From an uncultured Eubacterium sp. (lineage in GTDB: Bacteria > Bacillota > Clostridia > Lachnospirales > Lachnospiraceae): 64,000 nucleotides of DNA. Below the pieces are notes generated by a model that did no database searches, was not told where the DNA came from, and saw nothing but the letters and a program-made list of their open reading frames with translations. Made by a program: the position numbers and the translations under genes. Shown here piece after piece: positions 1 through 8,541 of this stretch (within the stretch, counting starts at the first letter, position 1; each line of letters begins with the position of its first letter). The DNA is taken from positions 1 through 64,000 of the forward strand of contig CANRTU010000008.1 in the NCBI GenBank assembly GCA_947642745.1. The letters are read 5' to 3'.

Positions 1-59
1 GAATAAGCCTGTAAGCTGTTTTTCTTGCTTACAAACTTATTATACGAGGAGTAAGTACT

Positions 60-1097
60 ATGCCAGAGAGAAATTATTATATGGTGAGAGCCATGCTATC
101 CCGTGAAGATGATTTTAAAATATTTTTTGATCATAATGTTGTTGCTGTTGGATGGAGTAAAGTTGATTTTTCCACTCTTCCTGATTCCCAGGAAGTAAAA
201 AACGCAGTCCGCAAAAGTTATTATGAGAAAAGCGATAAGGCACAACAGGTAATTTCAAAAAATCTGAATGAGGTGGAACGCTTTAAAGACATGAAAAAAG
301 GCGATTACATACTTGTTCCGTTCAATTCCTATATTGCGCTTGCAGAAGCAAATGAAAAAGAAATTTATTCCCCGGAAGATTATGAACAGGATTTAGCTAA
401 CCAAAGAAGCGTAAACTATCGTTATGAAAATGGAAAACTCCTGATTATTCCACGCAATGATTTGTCAGAAGGTTTACAAAGACGCCTGCGTGTCCGTGGA
501 AATACAGTTGCTAATTTGTTTGAATTTAAAGATGAAATTGAAATGATTTTCAGTCGGAAATCTTATTCCTATTCTCAGGAAATGCAGGATATGGAGCAGG
601 AGGAAATAAAAAAACTGAAAGCGGGCCTGCTTGAAAACATCCAGAAAGGAAAAACAAATCTCCAGACAGGGGGAATCGGACTTGAAAACCTTGTATGTGA
701 ACTGATGAAATGTGAGGGATATGAAGCGGAAGTACTGGCAAAAAATAAATTTACAGGCAAAGCAGACGCTGATATTCGTGCCATTAAAGAAGATTCCTTT
801 ATGTCAAAAAAGATATTTGTGCAGGTAAAACATCACAGTGGTTATTCTGGCAGCCAGGGCATTCAGCAAGTCATAGATGTGCTGGCACAAAAGGAATATG
901 AAGGATACGAAGGATACTTTATAACCAGCGCAATGCTGGCTGATGACGTAAGATTATTCGCAGAAGAAAACAATATTGAAGTTATGGACGGAAACGCTTT
1001 CGTTGAGTTGATTGTAAACAATCTGGATAAACTGTCAGAAACAACAAAACGCCTTTTAGGAATCTGTATTGTTCCCCGTATGCTTTCTACAATATAG
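60..1097 (+). CDS. Mrr-type restriction endonuclease
   Basis: A 345-aa protein. The C-terminal part (about residues 200-310) has the Mrr catalytic core of the PD-(D/E)XK fold: a conserved Glu in GIGLEN (E209), the Asp of GKADADI (around D238) and QVK (Q255-K257) followed by HH. The N-terminal 160 residues start MVRAM and include AVGWS, which resembles the PUA/EVE-like module found before Mrr domains and thought to sense modified bases. The family cuts foreign, often methylated, DNA. No methyltransferase gene is visible beside it, so a stand-alone type IV role is inferred. ATG is preceded by GAGGAG at 8-bp spacing. The gene is clearly more AT-rich than its neighbours, which suggests recent acquisition. 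Confidence 0.85.
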   Translation: MPERNYYMVRAMLSREDDFKIFFDHNVVAVGWSKVDFSTLPDSQEVKNAVRKSYYEKSDKAQQVISKNLNEVERFKDMKKGDYILVPFNSYIALAEANEKEIYSPEDYEQDLANQRSVNYRYENGKLLIIPRNDLSEGLQRRLRVRGNTVANLFEFKDEIEMIFSRKSYSYSQEMQDMEQEEIKKLKAGLLENIQKGKTNLQTGGIGLENLVCELMKCEGYEAEVLAKNKFTGKADADIRAIKEDSFMSKKIFVQVKHHSGYSGSQGIQQVIDVLAQKEYEGYEGYFITSAMLADDVRLFAEENNIEVMDGNAFVELIVNNLDKLSETTKRLLGICIVPRMLSTI

Positions 1098-1153
1098 GAA
1101 TTAAAAACAGGAAAGACTGATAAATATGACCGGAAGATTTCCTCCATGCGCTC

Positions 1154-1182
1154 TTGATCCTCCGGCTGTTTTTTAGTATAAT
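1154..1182 (+). promoter_or_regulatory. Sigma-A promoter for the DUF2520 gene
   Basis: TTGATC (1154-1159), a 17-bp spacer and a consensus TATAAT (1177-1182) lie 45 bp before the start codon of the next gene. No gene is visible in the 130-bp gap that holds it. Confidence 0.75.
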
Positions 1183-1227
1183 CGTTTCACGCAATTTAAT
1201 CATACAGATAATAAGAAGGTGATCATT

Positions 1228-2076
1228 ATGATAACAGGATTCATCGGAGCCGGCCGTGTGGGCGTCTCCCTGGGAAAATATTTATCTGACGCAGGCGTTC
1301 CCCTTGCCGGATACTATGACCTGTCCGCAGAAGCGGCCACAAGCGCCGCGGAATTTACAAATTCCCGCTGTTTTGACAGTCCGGACGCACTTGCCGCCCA
1401 TTGCGGCCTGCTGTTTCTGACTACGCCGGACGGCAAAATCCGGCAGACCTGGGAGCAGCTGAAAAGCTGTCCGCTGGACGGCAAAATTATCTGCCACTGC
1501 AGCGGCGCACTGCCGTCCGATGTTTTTGATGGAATCGGGGACGCCCATGCTTTTGGCTGCTCCCTGCATCCGATGCTGCCTTTTAGCAGCCGATTTACTT
1601 CTTATGAGATGTTAAAAAAAGGATTTTTTACAATTGAAGGGCATCCCCATGCCATAAAAGAGCTGACAGAGCTGCTTACAGGACTGGGAAACACAGTCTG
1701 CCAGATCGACGGGGCATGTAAGCCAACATACCACGCAGCCGCCAGTATTTTAAGCAACCAGCTGACCGCTGTCCTGGACACAGGTTACCGGCTGCTGGAA
1801 CAATGCGGCTTTACCAGATCGCAGGCCATCGACGCAACTGCGGAACTGATCCGCCAGAATGTGGAACATATTTTTGAAACTGACTGTGAACAGGCGCTGA
1901 CCGGCCCGATAGAACGCAATGATGTACAGACCGTGCGAAAGCATTTAGAATGCCTGCGTGAAGCAGACCAGAAGATGTACCGGACGCTGGGCGCAAAGCT
2001 GGTGGAAATCGCAAAAAGAAAACATCCGGACACAGATTATGAAGAACTGTTAAAACTGCTGGAAACAGACGCATAA
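1228..2076 (+). CDS. Rossmann-like / DUF2520 domain protein
   Basis: A 282-aa protein with an N-terminal dinucleotide-binding motif (GFIGAGRVG) and a C-terminal alpha-helical DUF2520 domain, which includes CSGALPSDVF, SLHPMLPF and a GPIERND segment typical of the family. The fold resembles 6-phosphogluconate or pyrroline-carboxylate dehydrogenases (NAD(P)-binding plus dimerisation helices), but the substrate is not known. I choose the ATG at 1228 because AGAAGG sits 8 bp before it; a GTG at 1219 overlaps that ribosome binding site. It has its own promoter and converges with the polysaccharide operon, so it is probably unrelated to it. Confidence 0.85.
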   Translation: MITGFIGAGRVGVSLGKYLSDAGVPLAGYYDLSAEAATSAAEFTNSRCFDSPDALAAHCGLLFLTTPDGKIRQTWEQLKSCPLDGKIICHCSGALPSDVFDGIGDAHAFGCSLHPMLPFSSRFTSYEMLKKGFFTIEGHPHAIKELTELLTGLGNTVCQIDGACKPTYHAAASILSNQLTAVLDTGYRLLEQCGFTRSQAIDATAELIRQNVEHIFETDCEQALTGPIERNDVQTVRKHLECLREADQKMYRTLGAKLVEIAKRKHPDTDYEELLKLLETDA

Positions 2077-2091
2077 TCCAGATTGTCCCAC

Positions 2092-2136
2092 AAAACAAAA
2101 ATACCGGATTCAGCGTCAGTACTGGCTGAATCCGGC
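2092..2136 (-). terminator. Terminator of the polysaccharide operon
   Basis: An 11-bp perfect stem (CCGGATTCAGC, 2104-2114, with GCTGAATCCGG, 2125-2135). On the minus strand it is followed by TATTTTTGTTTTG. It lies just after the last gene of the minus-strand operon and between convergent genes. Confidence 0.8.
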
Positions 2137-2151
2137 ATAAAGACAGAATGT

Positions 2152-3276
2152 TTACGGCCCTGTATACAGCCGGTCCAGTTCTCCTCCCAGATCAGACAGG
2201 TCAAAGTGGCCGGAAACAACAGCTTTAAGACCGCTTTTTCTCGTATAACGCAGCGATTGTAAGACCGCCTGCTCCCAGGGAGCCGTTCCCCTGTCAATCG
2301 GAAGATACCGGATATGCTCTGTCAGTCTGGTCTCATCTGTAATATGGTCAGATACAAAGCACATCAGCCCGGCCGCCTGCGCCTCAATCAGAGTGACCGG
2401 AAATCCCTCATAAAAAGACGGCATCAGCAGAAAATCAGCCGCTATCATATATTCATTGACATTTTCCACAGTTCCGGCAAAACTGATTTTATGGCTCATA
2501 TCCCCTTTGGCCACAAAATCCTCCAGCTCATTTCTGAGCGCCCCGTCTCCCAGTACGATCAGCCTGCATTCCGGAATCTTTTTTTGCAGCCTGTCAAACA
2601 GACGAAAGGCAAAACGGTGATTTTTAAGCGGGATCAGATGACCGGCAATCAGAAAGATCCTGCCAGATCCAAGCCTCAGTTTTTTCCGGAAATATTCATG
2701 CTTCCGGCCGCTGTAAGCAAAAGCTCCGGCCCGTATTCTGTTTTTAAGAATCCTGCCAGAATTTTCAAAAAAATCATGACCATACAGATACGCACCAGCC
2801 TTATTCCCACAGGCAAGAAAATCTGTGGCATTCCGTTTTATTTTCCGTCTCATCCATAAGCGGTACAGGCAGGCGGCAGGAGACCATCTGCCGTGTCCGT
2901 CGCTGGTGGAATGGGCCATGCTGATTCTTTTTGGAATCCCGCATTTTACTGCCGCACTCATCACATATCCATTGTGAAACAGCAGATGAGCGTGTACCAC
3001 ATCATATGGCCCGTACTGTTTCATAACTTCTTCCAGCGCTTGTTCCACATGCCTTCTGTGACAAAACACATTTTTACGGATCACTTTCGCTCCCAGCTTT
3101 CCGGCTTCTGCTGTATAGGGACTTCTGATCTGGTCATATACAAGAAAATCCATATTGTACCGTTCTCTGTCCACACACCGCAGACAGTTCATGGCAACGG
3201 TTTCCGCCCCTCCGACACAAAGCGTGCCGATGACCTGCAGTACTTTTATTTTTTTCTCTGAACCCGCCTCACCCAT
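2152..3276 (-). CDS. Glycosyltransferase family 4 (GT-B)
   Basis: A 374-aa protein if started at the ATG at 3276. It has the GT4 signature GGAETVAMN near the N-terminus, a central Rossmann-like GRIFLIAGHLIPLKNH segment, and the E-x7-E motif EGFPVTLIEAQAAG in the C-terminal domain. It would transfer a sugar from a nucleotide donor onto the lipid-linked repeat unit on the cytoplasmic face. It is the last gene of the polysaccharide operon, directly before its terminator. The chosen start overlaps the preceding GT2 gene by 31 bp, which points to translational coupling; an earlier start at 3333 is open but reads through GT2 coding sequence. The sugar specificity is unknown. Confidence 0.85.
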   Translation of the reverse strand: MGEAGSEKKIKVLQVIGTLCVGGAETVAMNCLRCVDRERYNMDFLVYDQIRSPYTAEAGKLGAKVIRKNVFCHRRHVEQALEEVMKQYGPYDVVHAHLLFHNGYVMSAAVKCGIPKRISMAHSTSDGHGRWSPAACLYRLWMRRKIKRNATDFLACGNKAGAYLYGHDFFENSGRILKNRIRAGAFAYSGRKHEYFRKKLRLGSGRIFLIAGHLIPLKNHRFAFRLFDRLQKKIPECRLIVLGDGALRNELEDFVAKGDMSHKISFAGTVENVNEYMIAADFLLMPSFYEGFPVTLIEAQAAGLMCFVSDHITDETRLTEHIRYLPIDRGTAPWEQAVLQSLRYTRKSGLKAVVSGHFDLSDLGGELDRLYTGP

Positions 3277-4055
3277 TTTGTAATTACAATTCTCCTTATC
3301 TGTTTCATCCAGTAATATAATCGCAGAAAACAATAAAAAGCGGCTGTTATAGAACCGTTATTTTTCAGTAACCGGATATTTTTTACATTTCCCCGGTACA
3401 TTTCCGTCAGATTTGCCGACAAACCGCTTTCTCCAAAGGACATTTTTTTTCCGCCCGTAACGGCATATACTTCCGCCAGATAATAAATGCCTGCTGATAA
3501 CGCAATTCTGTTCCACATATTTCCATCTTCCGCATAACGCATGGTTTCATCATACAGACCAGTAACAGAAAATACCTCTTTTTTTATAAGCGCCGTGGAC
3601 GTATGGGGCCAGTTTTTTAACAGTATATGTTTTAAATCAAGATAATACATATTTCTACCGGCGTCATACAGTTTTCCCCACCGGATATTTTCATTTTTCC
3701 GGTTTGTTCCTAAAAAACGGATCTCCGGATGCGCCATAATAGTTTCCCACTGTATACGTATTTTATCTTTCATCCAAAAATCATCCGAATCCAGAAATGC
3801 GATCCATTCCGATGACGCCGCCAGTATGCCCGCATTTCTGGCCGATGAGACGCCGCCATTCTGCTTACGGATCAGACGCAGCCCGGGGCAGGAACCATAC
3901 CGTCTGGCAACAAGTCCGGCACTGCCATCTGTGGAACCGTCGTCCACCACAATAATTTCCCGGATCAGATCATACCCGGACTGGGCCATTACCGAACTGA
4001 TACAGCGCAGAATCGTATCTTTTCTGTTATACATTGGAATTACAACACTAATCAT
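3246..4055 (-). CDS. Glycosyltransferase family 2
   Basis: A 269-aa GT-A fold glycosyltransferase. It begins SVVIPMYNRKDTILRCI and continues with IIVVDDGSTDGS, NGGVSSARNAG and the divalent-cation motif FLDSDD, all diagnostic of GT2. Inverting transfer of a nucleotide-activated sugar is expected. The start overlaps the end of the upstream SGNH-like gene by 4 bp (ATGA type), so it belongs to the same transcript. The acceptor and donor sugars cannot be read from the sequence. Confidence 0.88.
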   Translation of the reverse strand: MISVVIPMYNRKDTILRCISSVMAQSGYDLIREIIVVDDGSTDGSAGLVARRYGSCPGLRLIRKQNGGVSSARNAGILAASSEWIAFLDSDDFWMKDKIRIQWETIMAHPEIRFLGTNRKNENIRWGKLYDAGRNMYYLDLKHILLKNWPHTSTALIKKEVFSVTGLYDETMRYAEDGNMWNRIALSAGIYYLAEVYAVTGGKKMSFGESGLSANLTEMYRGNVKNIRLLKNNGSITAAFYCFLRLYYWMKQIRRIVITKWVRRVQRKK

Positions 4056-5032
4056 TGATTATACCCCTTCCTCCAGTTTCTGATATCTTTGATCAGCTGT
4101 CTGGTGCGCAGCTGCGCTCCTTCTGAATTAAGATGCAGGTAGTTATAATCATAAAAATAAGAATAATCATACATATAGTCTTCAAAATCTGATATCACCG
4201 GACAATCCAGGGCCTCCGCAAGCTGGAGCTGGAATTTTACAAATTCCTGTCTGTCAGCTGTCAGTTCACCACTGCCAATAGGATAACCTGCCACCAGCAT
4301 AACAGCGCCCCGTCTGGTAAGATACTGATTTAGATCATTCAGCCTTCTGATTGTATTATGATTAAGTCCAGGAGCGTCCACTTTTTCCGTGGAAGTAAAA
4401 ATACTTCCTTTCCGTTCCAGCTTACAGTCCCCATAACTATTAAATGCGCTTCTCGCATAGACGCCGCCGGAATCCTGATTTCCCGTCCCCAGGGCATACA
4501 GGGCAAGTGACTTTTTCAGGTAAACCGGAAATGCCTGTGCCATCTTTTTTATATCGCTGATACGGATCAGTTTCCATAGCTGGTAATGATTTTCTATGGT
4601 CAGCCATGCCAGCTGCGCATCCGCTATATTGTCTTCGTCGTTATAATCACTATGACAGATAATGTAAATGTCGCCTTTACGCACATTGAGTTTTGCCATC
4701 TGCTCATGAAACACATTGCCCAGCCCTCCGTGCAGCCCCATATTTACCACAGGCATTCCTGTCTTTTCTTCCAGCAGCTCTGAATCAATACCGAATACCA
4801 GATTTGAATTGCCTATAAGTACAATTCCTGGCCCGCCAGCCGCCATGAGGCGTTCTGTTTTATCTATTAATGAAGCATTATATGTGCCTGTATACTGGGG
4901 GCGCGTATATTGAAACCATAAAAAAACCAGAAGCGAAAACAGCAGCAGTTTGCCGGTAAATACTATGTTTTCATAAATTTTTATATTAAAACTGAAAATA
5001 AATAAACGCTTTTTGTCCATTGCCTTCCCCAT
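4052..5032 (-). CDS. SGNH-like membrane-anchored partner of MBOAT
   Basis: A 326-aa protein with one N-terminal membrane segment (about residues 25-42) and an extracytoplasmic domain. Residues IVLIGNSN resemble the first block of SGNH/GDSL hydrolases (Ser replaced in the usual GDS, but GNSN kept), and NYLHLNSEGA near the C-terminus resembles the D/N-x-x-H block. Such proteins commonly act with MBOAT acyltransferases, taking the acyl group across the membrane and placing it on a polysaccharide (compare DltB/DltD and AlgI with AlgJ/AlgX). Here the gene overlaps the MBOAT gene by 47 bp. An alternative start is 5020. The O-acylation role is inferred from context. Confidence 0.65.
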   Translation of the reverse strand: MGKAMDKKRLFIFSFNIKIYENIVFTGKLLLFSLLVFLWFQYTRPQYTGTYNASLIDKTERLMAAGGPGIVLIGNSNLVFGIDSELLEEKTGMPVVNMGLHGGLGNVFHEQMAKLNVRKGDIYIICHSDYNDEDNIADAQLAWLTIENHYQLWKLIRISDIKKMAQAFPVYLKKSLALYALGTGNQDSGGVYARSAFNSYGDCKLERKGSIFTSTEKVDAPGLNHNTIRRLNDLNQYLTRRGAVMLVAGYPIGSGELTADRQEFVKFQLQLAEALDCPVISDFEDYMYDYSYFYDYNYLHLNSEGAQLRTRQLIKDIRNWRKGYNQ

Positions 5033-6480
5033 ACGCTCCCCAATAAATGATAATCATAAATATGCTCCAGTAAATAATCCAGCGGAAAACAATCTGCTGG
5101 TCAGATATAAACTTTTTGACGCTGTATCCATTGTATCTGGCCCACCCGGCAAAAAGCAGCGCCAGAAGGGCCAGGCCGGTTACCGCCTGCGTGCGTACCA
5201 TTCCGGTTTCCAGAAAACCCAGATTCAGAAACCATCCCGGCCTGAAATCCGAAATAATTCTGTGTAACATTTCAAACCCCTGTCTTAAAGAACCCGCCCT
5301 GAAAAACAGCCAGGCAAAGTCTGTCAGCACAAACGTGACGCATCTTTGGAATATCAGAAAGGACGTTTTACCAGTCACAATACCAGTTTTATTAACTATT
5401 TTGTGGTATACAGGTTTAAACATATCTTCCAGTACGCAAAAAAAGCCGTTCCAGACGCCCCAGAGTACATATTTCCATGCTGCCCCATGCCATAATCCGG
5501 AACAGAGAAACACGATCATGGTATTTTTATATTTCCGCCATTTGCCGTTATACCCCCCCCCCTAGCGGAATATACAGGTAATCCCGGAACCAGCCTGTCA
5601 GGGAAATATGCCATCTTCTCCAGAAATCTTTCACACTGTAAGCAAAATACGGCGTATCAAAATTTTTGTTCAGCCTGTAGCCCAGAATGCTGGCGCTCCC
5701 CAATGCCATCTGTGTATACCCTTCAAAGTCACAATAAATCTGAACCGCAAATAGCAGATTCGCAAATAACAGCTGCATGCCAGTATAATTGCCCGGCGCA
5801 TCATAAACCGGATCTGTCAGCAAAGCAATATTATCGGCCAGAACGATTTTTAAAAACAGCCCATAACCTATGGATAACAGACCAGACTCCACCCTCTTTA
5901 CATCAAAAGATGTTTTCTTTTTCAGCTGCATGAGAAGATTAGAAGATCGTTCCACCGGCCCTGCCACAAGCTGTGGAAAAAAAGAAACAAACAATGCGTA
6001 CCGGAATGGATTTTTTTCCGCTCTGATATCTTTCCGGTATACATCAATCATATAACCGGCTGCCTGAAACGTAAAAAACGAAATTCCGGGAGGCAGTAAT
6101 ACATCCGTTTCCGGAAAGTTCCAGTTCCAGTGAAAAACCGTCATGACCTTTTGAATATTTAACAGTAAAAACCCGGTATATTTATAATAAAACAGCAGAC
6201 CAAAATTAAACAGCAAACCTGCGCACAACAATGCCTGCCGCATGATTCCCTTCCATGAATCTGTTTTATTCCACAGGTCTGCTGCTGCCATTCCCGCTCC
6301 ACAGACATATGTCACCAGGGTTATAATAAAAATCAGGACTCCATATGACGCGTTCCAGCTCATATAAAAATAATAACTGGCCGCCAGCAGCCACAAATAC
6401 CGGAATTTTTCCGGTAATAAAAAAGTAATCAGCACCACCGCCGGAAAAAAACATAAGTATGAAACTGAATTAAACAGCAT
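4986..6480 (-). CDS. MBOAT O-acyltransferase, frameshifted at a poly-G tract (phase OFF)
   Basis: A polytopic acyltransferase of the AlgI/DltB family split into two frames. The first part reads from ATG 6480 (GGGAGGG ribosome binding site) to IPLGGG and stops at 5548. The second part, containing the catalytic-His motif SGLWHGAAW, continues in another frame to 4986. The break lies exactly in ten consecutive G on the coding strand (5553-5562). With nine G the reading becomes IPLGGGYNGKWRKYKN and then MIVFLCSGLWHG, matching the family, and gives a 497-aa protein of normal length. The truncated form lacks the active-site His and should be inactive. The likely role is O-acetylation (or other acylation) of the surface polysaccharide with the SGNH-like protein that follows. 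An assembly error in the homopolymer cannot be excluded. Confidence 0.85.
5553..5562 (-). repeat. Poly-G(10) contingency tract in MBOAT gene
   Basis: Ten C on the + strand (ten G in the coding strand) at the LGGG codons of the MBOAT gene. The natural GGG glycine codons of the family motif have expanded into a homopolymer long enough for slipped-strand mispairing. Nine or twelve G would be in frame; ten is out of frame. Confidence 0.9.
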
Positions 6481-6526
6481 AGATTTCCCTCCCGCATCCT
6501 GCCACAAAATAAAAAGCCGGCATCCG

Positions 6527-8014
6527 CTATTGCGCCAGAGTCACTACTTTGTCATAATACATGGTAATATGGACATTCGGGTAGCCTGCCGGATCAGCTG
6601 AAAGATCTGAGAAATATAAAATAGAAGAAACCGCTGCCCCGGACAGCGGACTGACTGTTATTTCTTTTACATCCGGATTTCTGAACGCTTCGATGCGCAG
6701 ATCCATTTCTTCCGCAAAAGCCTTTGCCCTTCCTTCCCACATATCCTGCGCACAGGTACGCCCAGTGGCAGTACCGCTAAATCCCGGATTCCAGAAAAAC
6801 AGCAGACATCCGGACAGAAACAGCAGATTCCATACTTTCTGGTCTGTACCCGGATGTCCGGCAAAAATCCGGACCCAGTCAGAATATCCATGCTGGCGCA
6901 CATACACTACAGCCGCCGCAAGTCCGGCCAGACTAAAGAACGTAAACACAATCCATACCGCATTTACCAGTCTGCCTGTTCCAAAGCCGGACGAAGCATA
7001 ATAGGGAGCGCAGAACATCCCGCTGACCGTCGCAAACATGGCGCATGCCAGAATCAGAAAATCCCTGTTCTTTACCCGGTACGCTACTTTCCCGGTCAGC
7101 CGGTGTACAAACGGAATACAGATAAGCAGAAATACAAAATAGTTTAAATCCATCCAGGAGCATATGGCATCTATCGCATGAAAGCCGCACATCCAAATCG
7201 TCTTACCTACGGAAGACTTTGTCAGTACAGACTGTCTCACCGCAGTGCCCGGCGCAGAGTACATGACGAAAAATCCCGCCAGCCCGCTCATAAGAGGCAG
7301 GATCCCGCAGAATCTTCTGCGTGGCGCAAAACAGACTGTCAGCATGGCCAGCATTAAAATATTAGCAAACGCACTTACATGATTTCCCCCGGATATTACA
7401 AAAGAACAGACTGTGGCAGCCATAAGACGCACAATATAAGAAACATCCCTGTTCTGGCAATATAAAGAGCAGGTTAGGACGATATTAAAAACAGCCAGTA
7501 TCGTAAATGGGATATAATTGACCGCACCATTATACCAGAACAGTCCCTGGGTACCAGAAGGCATACAAAGCGCCAGATAAACAGTCAGAAACAGAGCCGG
7601 CAGGCCAGCCTGCCCACTGATCCCGCAGCTTTTTAAAGCCATGCGGACACAAAAAAACAGTGGCAGAAATACCGCTGCCAGAATGATATACGTACCCCAG
7701 GCATAATATTTTTCTCCAAAAACAGAAGGTGTAAGCGCCATCACAAACGCTGATGAATACAGTCCCTGCCAGTTATTATAATAATAAATATCCGTATCCA
7801 GGGCAGCTTTTAAAAGCCTCCCCCCTGGGAAACCCGCACCCTGTTCCAGGGCATCGTGAGTCATAAATGTATACGCATAATCATCCGCACAGGGTCTGTT
7901 ATAACAGGCAATCAGAATGACTGGTGAAATAACCGCCAAACACACAAGTATTTTCATCATATGATATTTATTTTTCTTTTTTTCTTTCTTTTTTTCTTTC
8001 TCTGCTCTTTTCAC
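6527..8014 (-). CDS. DUF6056-like polytopic membrane protein
   Basis: A 495-aa protein with about eleven hydrophobic segments. After the first membrane segment comes CADDYAYTFMTHDALEQG, an acidic DD motif in the first extracytoplasmic loop, as in GT-C fold glycosyltransferases and the DUF6056 family. It could transfer a polyprenyl-phosphate-linked sugar outside the membrane; this is an inference. The start is a GTG at 8014 with GAGGAG before it. The first 18 residues are almost all Lys and Glu, encoded by two A7 runs separated by GAAAG, a slippage-prone stretch. An ATG at residue 19-20 could also serve as start. Confidence 0.65.
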   Translation of the reverse strand: MKRAEKEKKKEKKKNKYHMMKILVCLAVISPVILIACYNRPCADDYAYTFMTHDALEQGAGFPGGRLLKAALDTDIYYYNNWQGLYSSAFVMALTPSVFGEKYYAWGTYIILAAVFLPLFFCVRMALKSCGISGQAGLPALFLTVYLALCMPSGTQGLFWYNGAVNYIPFTILAVFNIVLTCSLYCQNRDVSYIVRLMAATVCSFVISGGNHVSAFANILMLAMLTVCFAPRRRFCGILPLMSGLAGFFVMYSAPGTAVRQSVLTKSSVGKTIWMCGFHAIDAICSWMDLNYFVFLLICIPFVHRLTGKVAYRVKNRDFLILACAMFATVSGMFCAPYYASSGFGTGRLVNAVWIVFTFFSLAGLAAAVVYVRQHGYSDWVRIFAGHPGTDQKVWNLLFLSGCLLFFWNPGFSGTATGRTCAQDMWEGRAKAFAEEMDLRIEAFRNPDVKEITVSPLSGAAVSSILYFSDLSADPAGYPNVHITMYYDKVVTLAQ

Positions 8015-8068
8015 TGCTCTCCTCTTTTCCGGGCTTATGTAAAACAGGATCTCCCTGTTCCACTGTGG

Positions 8069-8479
8069 TCATTGTATGCCGGGGCTTTTTAATGTCTCCA
8101 GAAATTTATCGTAATCACGGATATAGTCCTCTTCGTTATACAGCTGCGAAGCCAGCACAAGCAGTACCGCATCCGGAGAAAAATCATACATTTCCCTCCA
8201 CAGACTGCCCGGAATATATAAACCTTCATATGGCTTTTCCAACGGCACCACTTTTTTCTCGGTACCATTATCCAGCCTGATTTTGCAGGCGCCATGTATG
8301 CATATCAGAATCTGCTCCAGCGACTTATGGGCGTGCCGTCCCCGCACAACGCCTTTTTCTGTATCATACATATAATATACACGCCGGATTGTAAACGGAA
8401 TATCTTTAAACTCTTCCAGGGCTACTAGCTGTCCCCGCTCATCACCATGGGGCTGGAACATATATTTTACAACCTGCAT
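8069..8479 (-). CDS. dTDP-sugar 3,4-ketoisomerase (FdtA/QdtA family cupin)
   Basis: A 136-aa single-domain cupin. It has the family pattern DERGQLVALEE, IRRVYYMYDTEKGVVRGRHAH (catalytic and substrate-binding His residues), and YIPGSLWREMYDFSPDAVLLVLAS. FdtA/QdtA enzymes convert dTDP-4-keto-6-deoxyglucose into the 3-keto sugar, of galacto or gluco configuration respectively. The next two genes upstream in the operon supply the 3-amino and N-formyl groups. Which epimer forms cannot be decided by eye. A strong GGAGGAG ribosome binding site precedes the ATG. Confidence 0.88.
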   Translation of the reverse strand: MQVVKYMFQPHGDERGQLVALEEFKDIPFTIRRVYYMYDTEKGVVRGRHAHKSLEQILICIHGACKIRLDNGTEKKVVPLEKPYEGLYIPGSLWREMYDFSPDAVLLVLASQLYNEEDYIRDYDKFLETLKSPGIQ

Positions 8480-8541
8480 AATGTGTACTCCTCCTGTGTT
8501 TCCCGGAACGGATTTTATCTTCCGTCCTGTTCCCTGTATTT

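Noticed and set aside
4986-6480. Two separate genes for the MBOAT halves
   Set aside because: Neither half is a complete enzyme, the second ATG lies inside the conserved motif region, and the frames join precisely at the G tract with one base removed.
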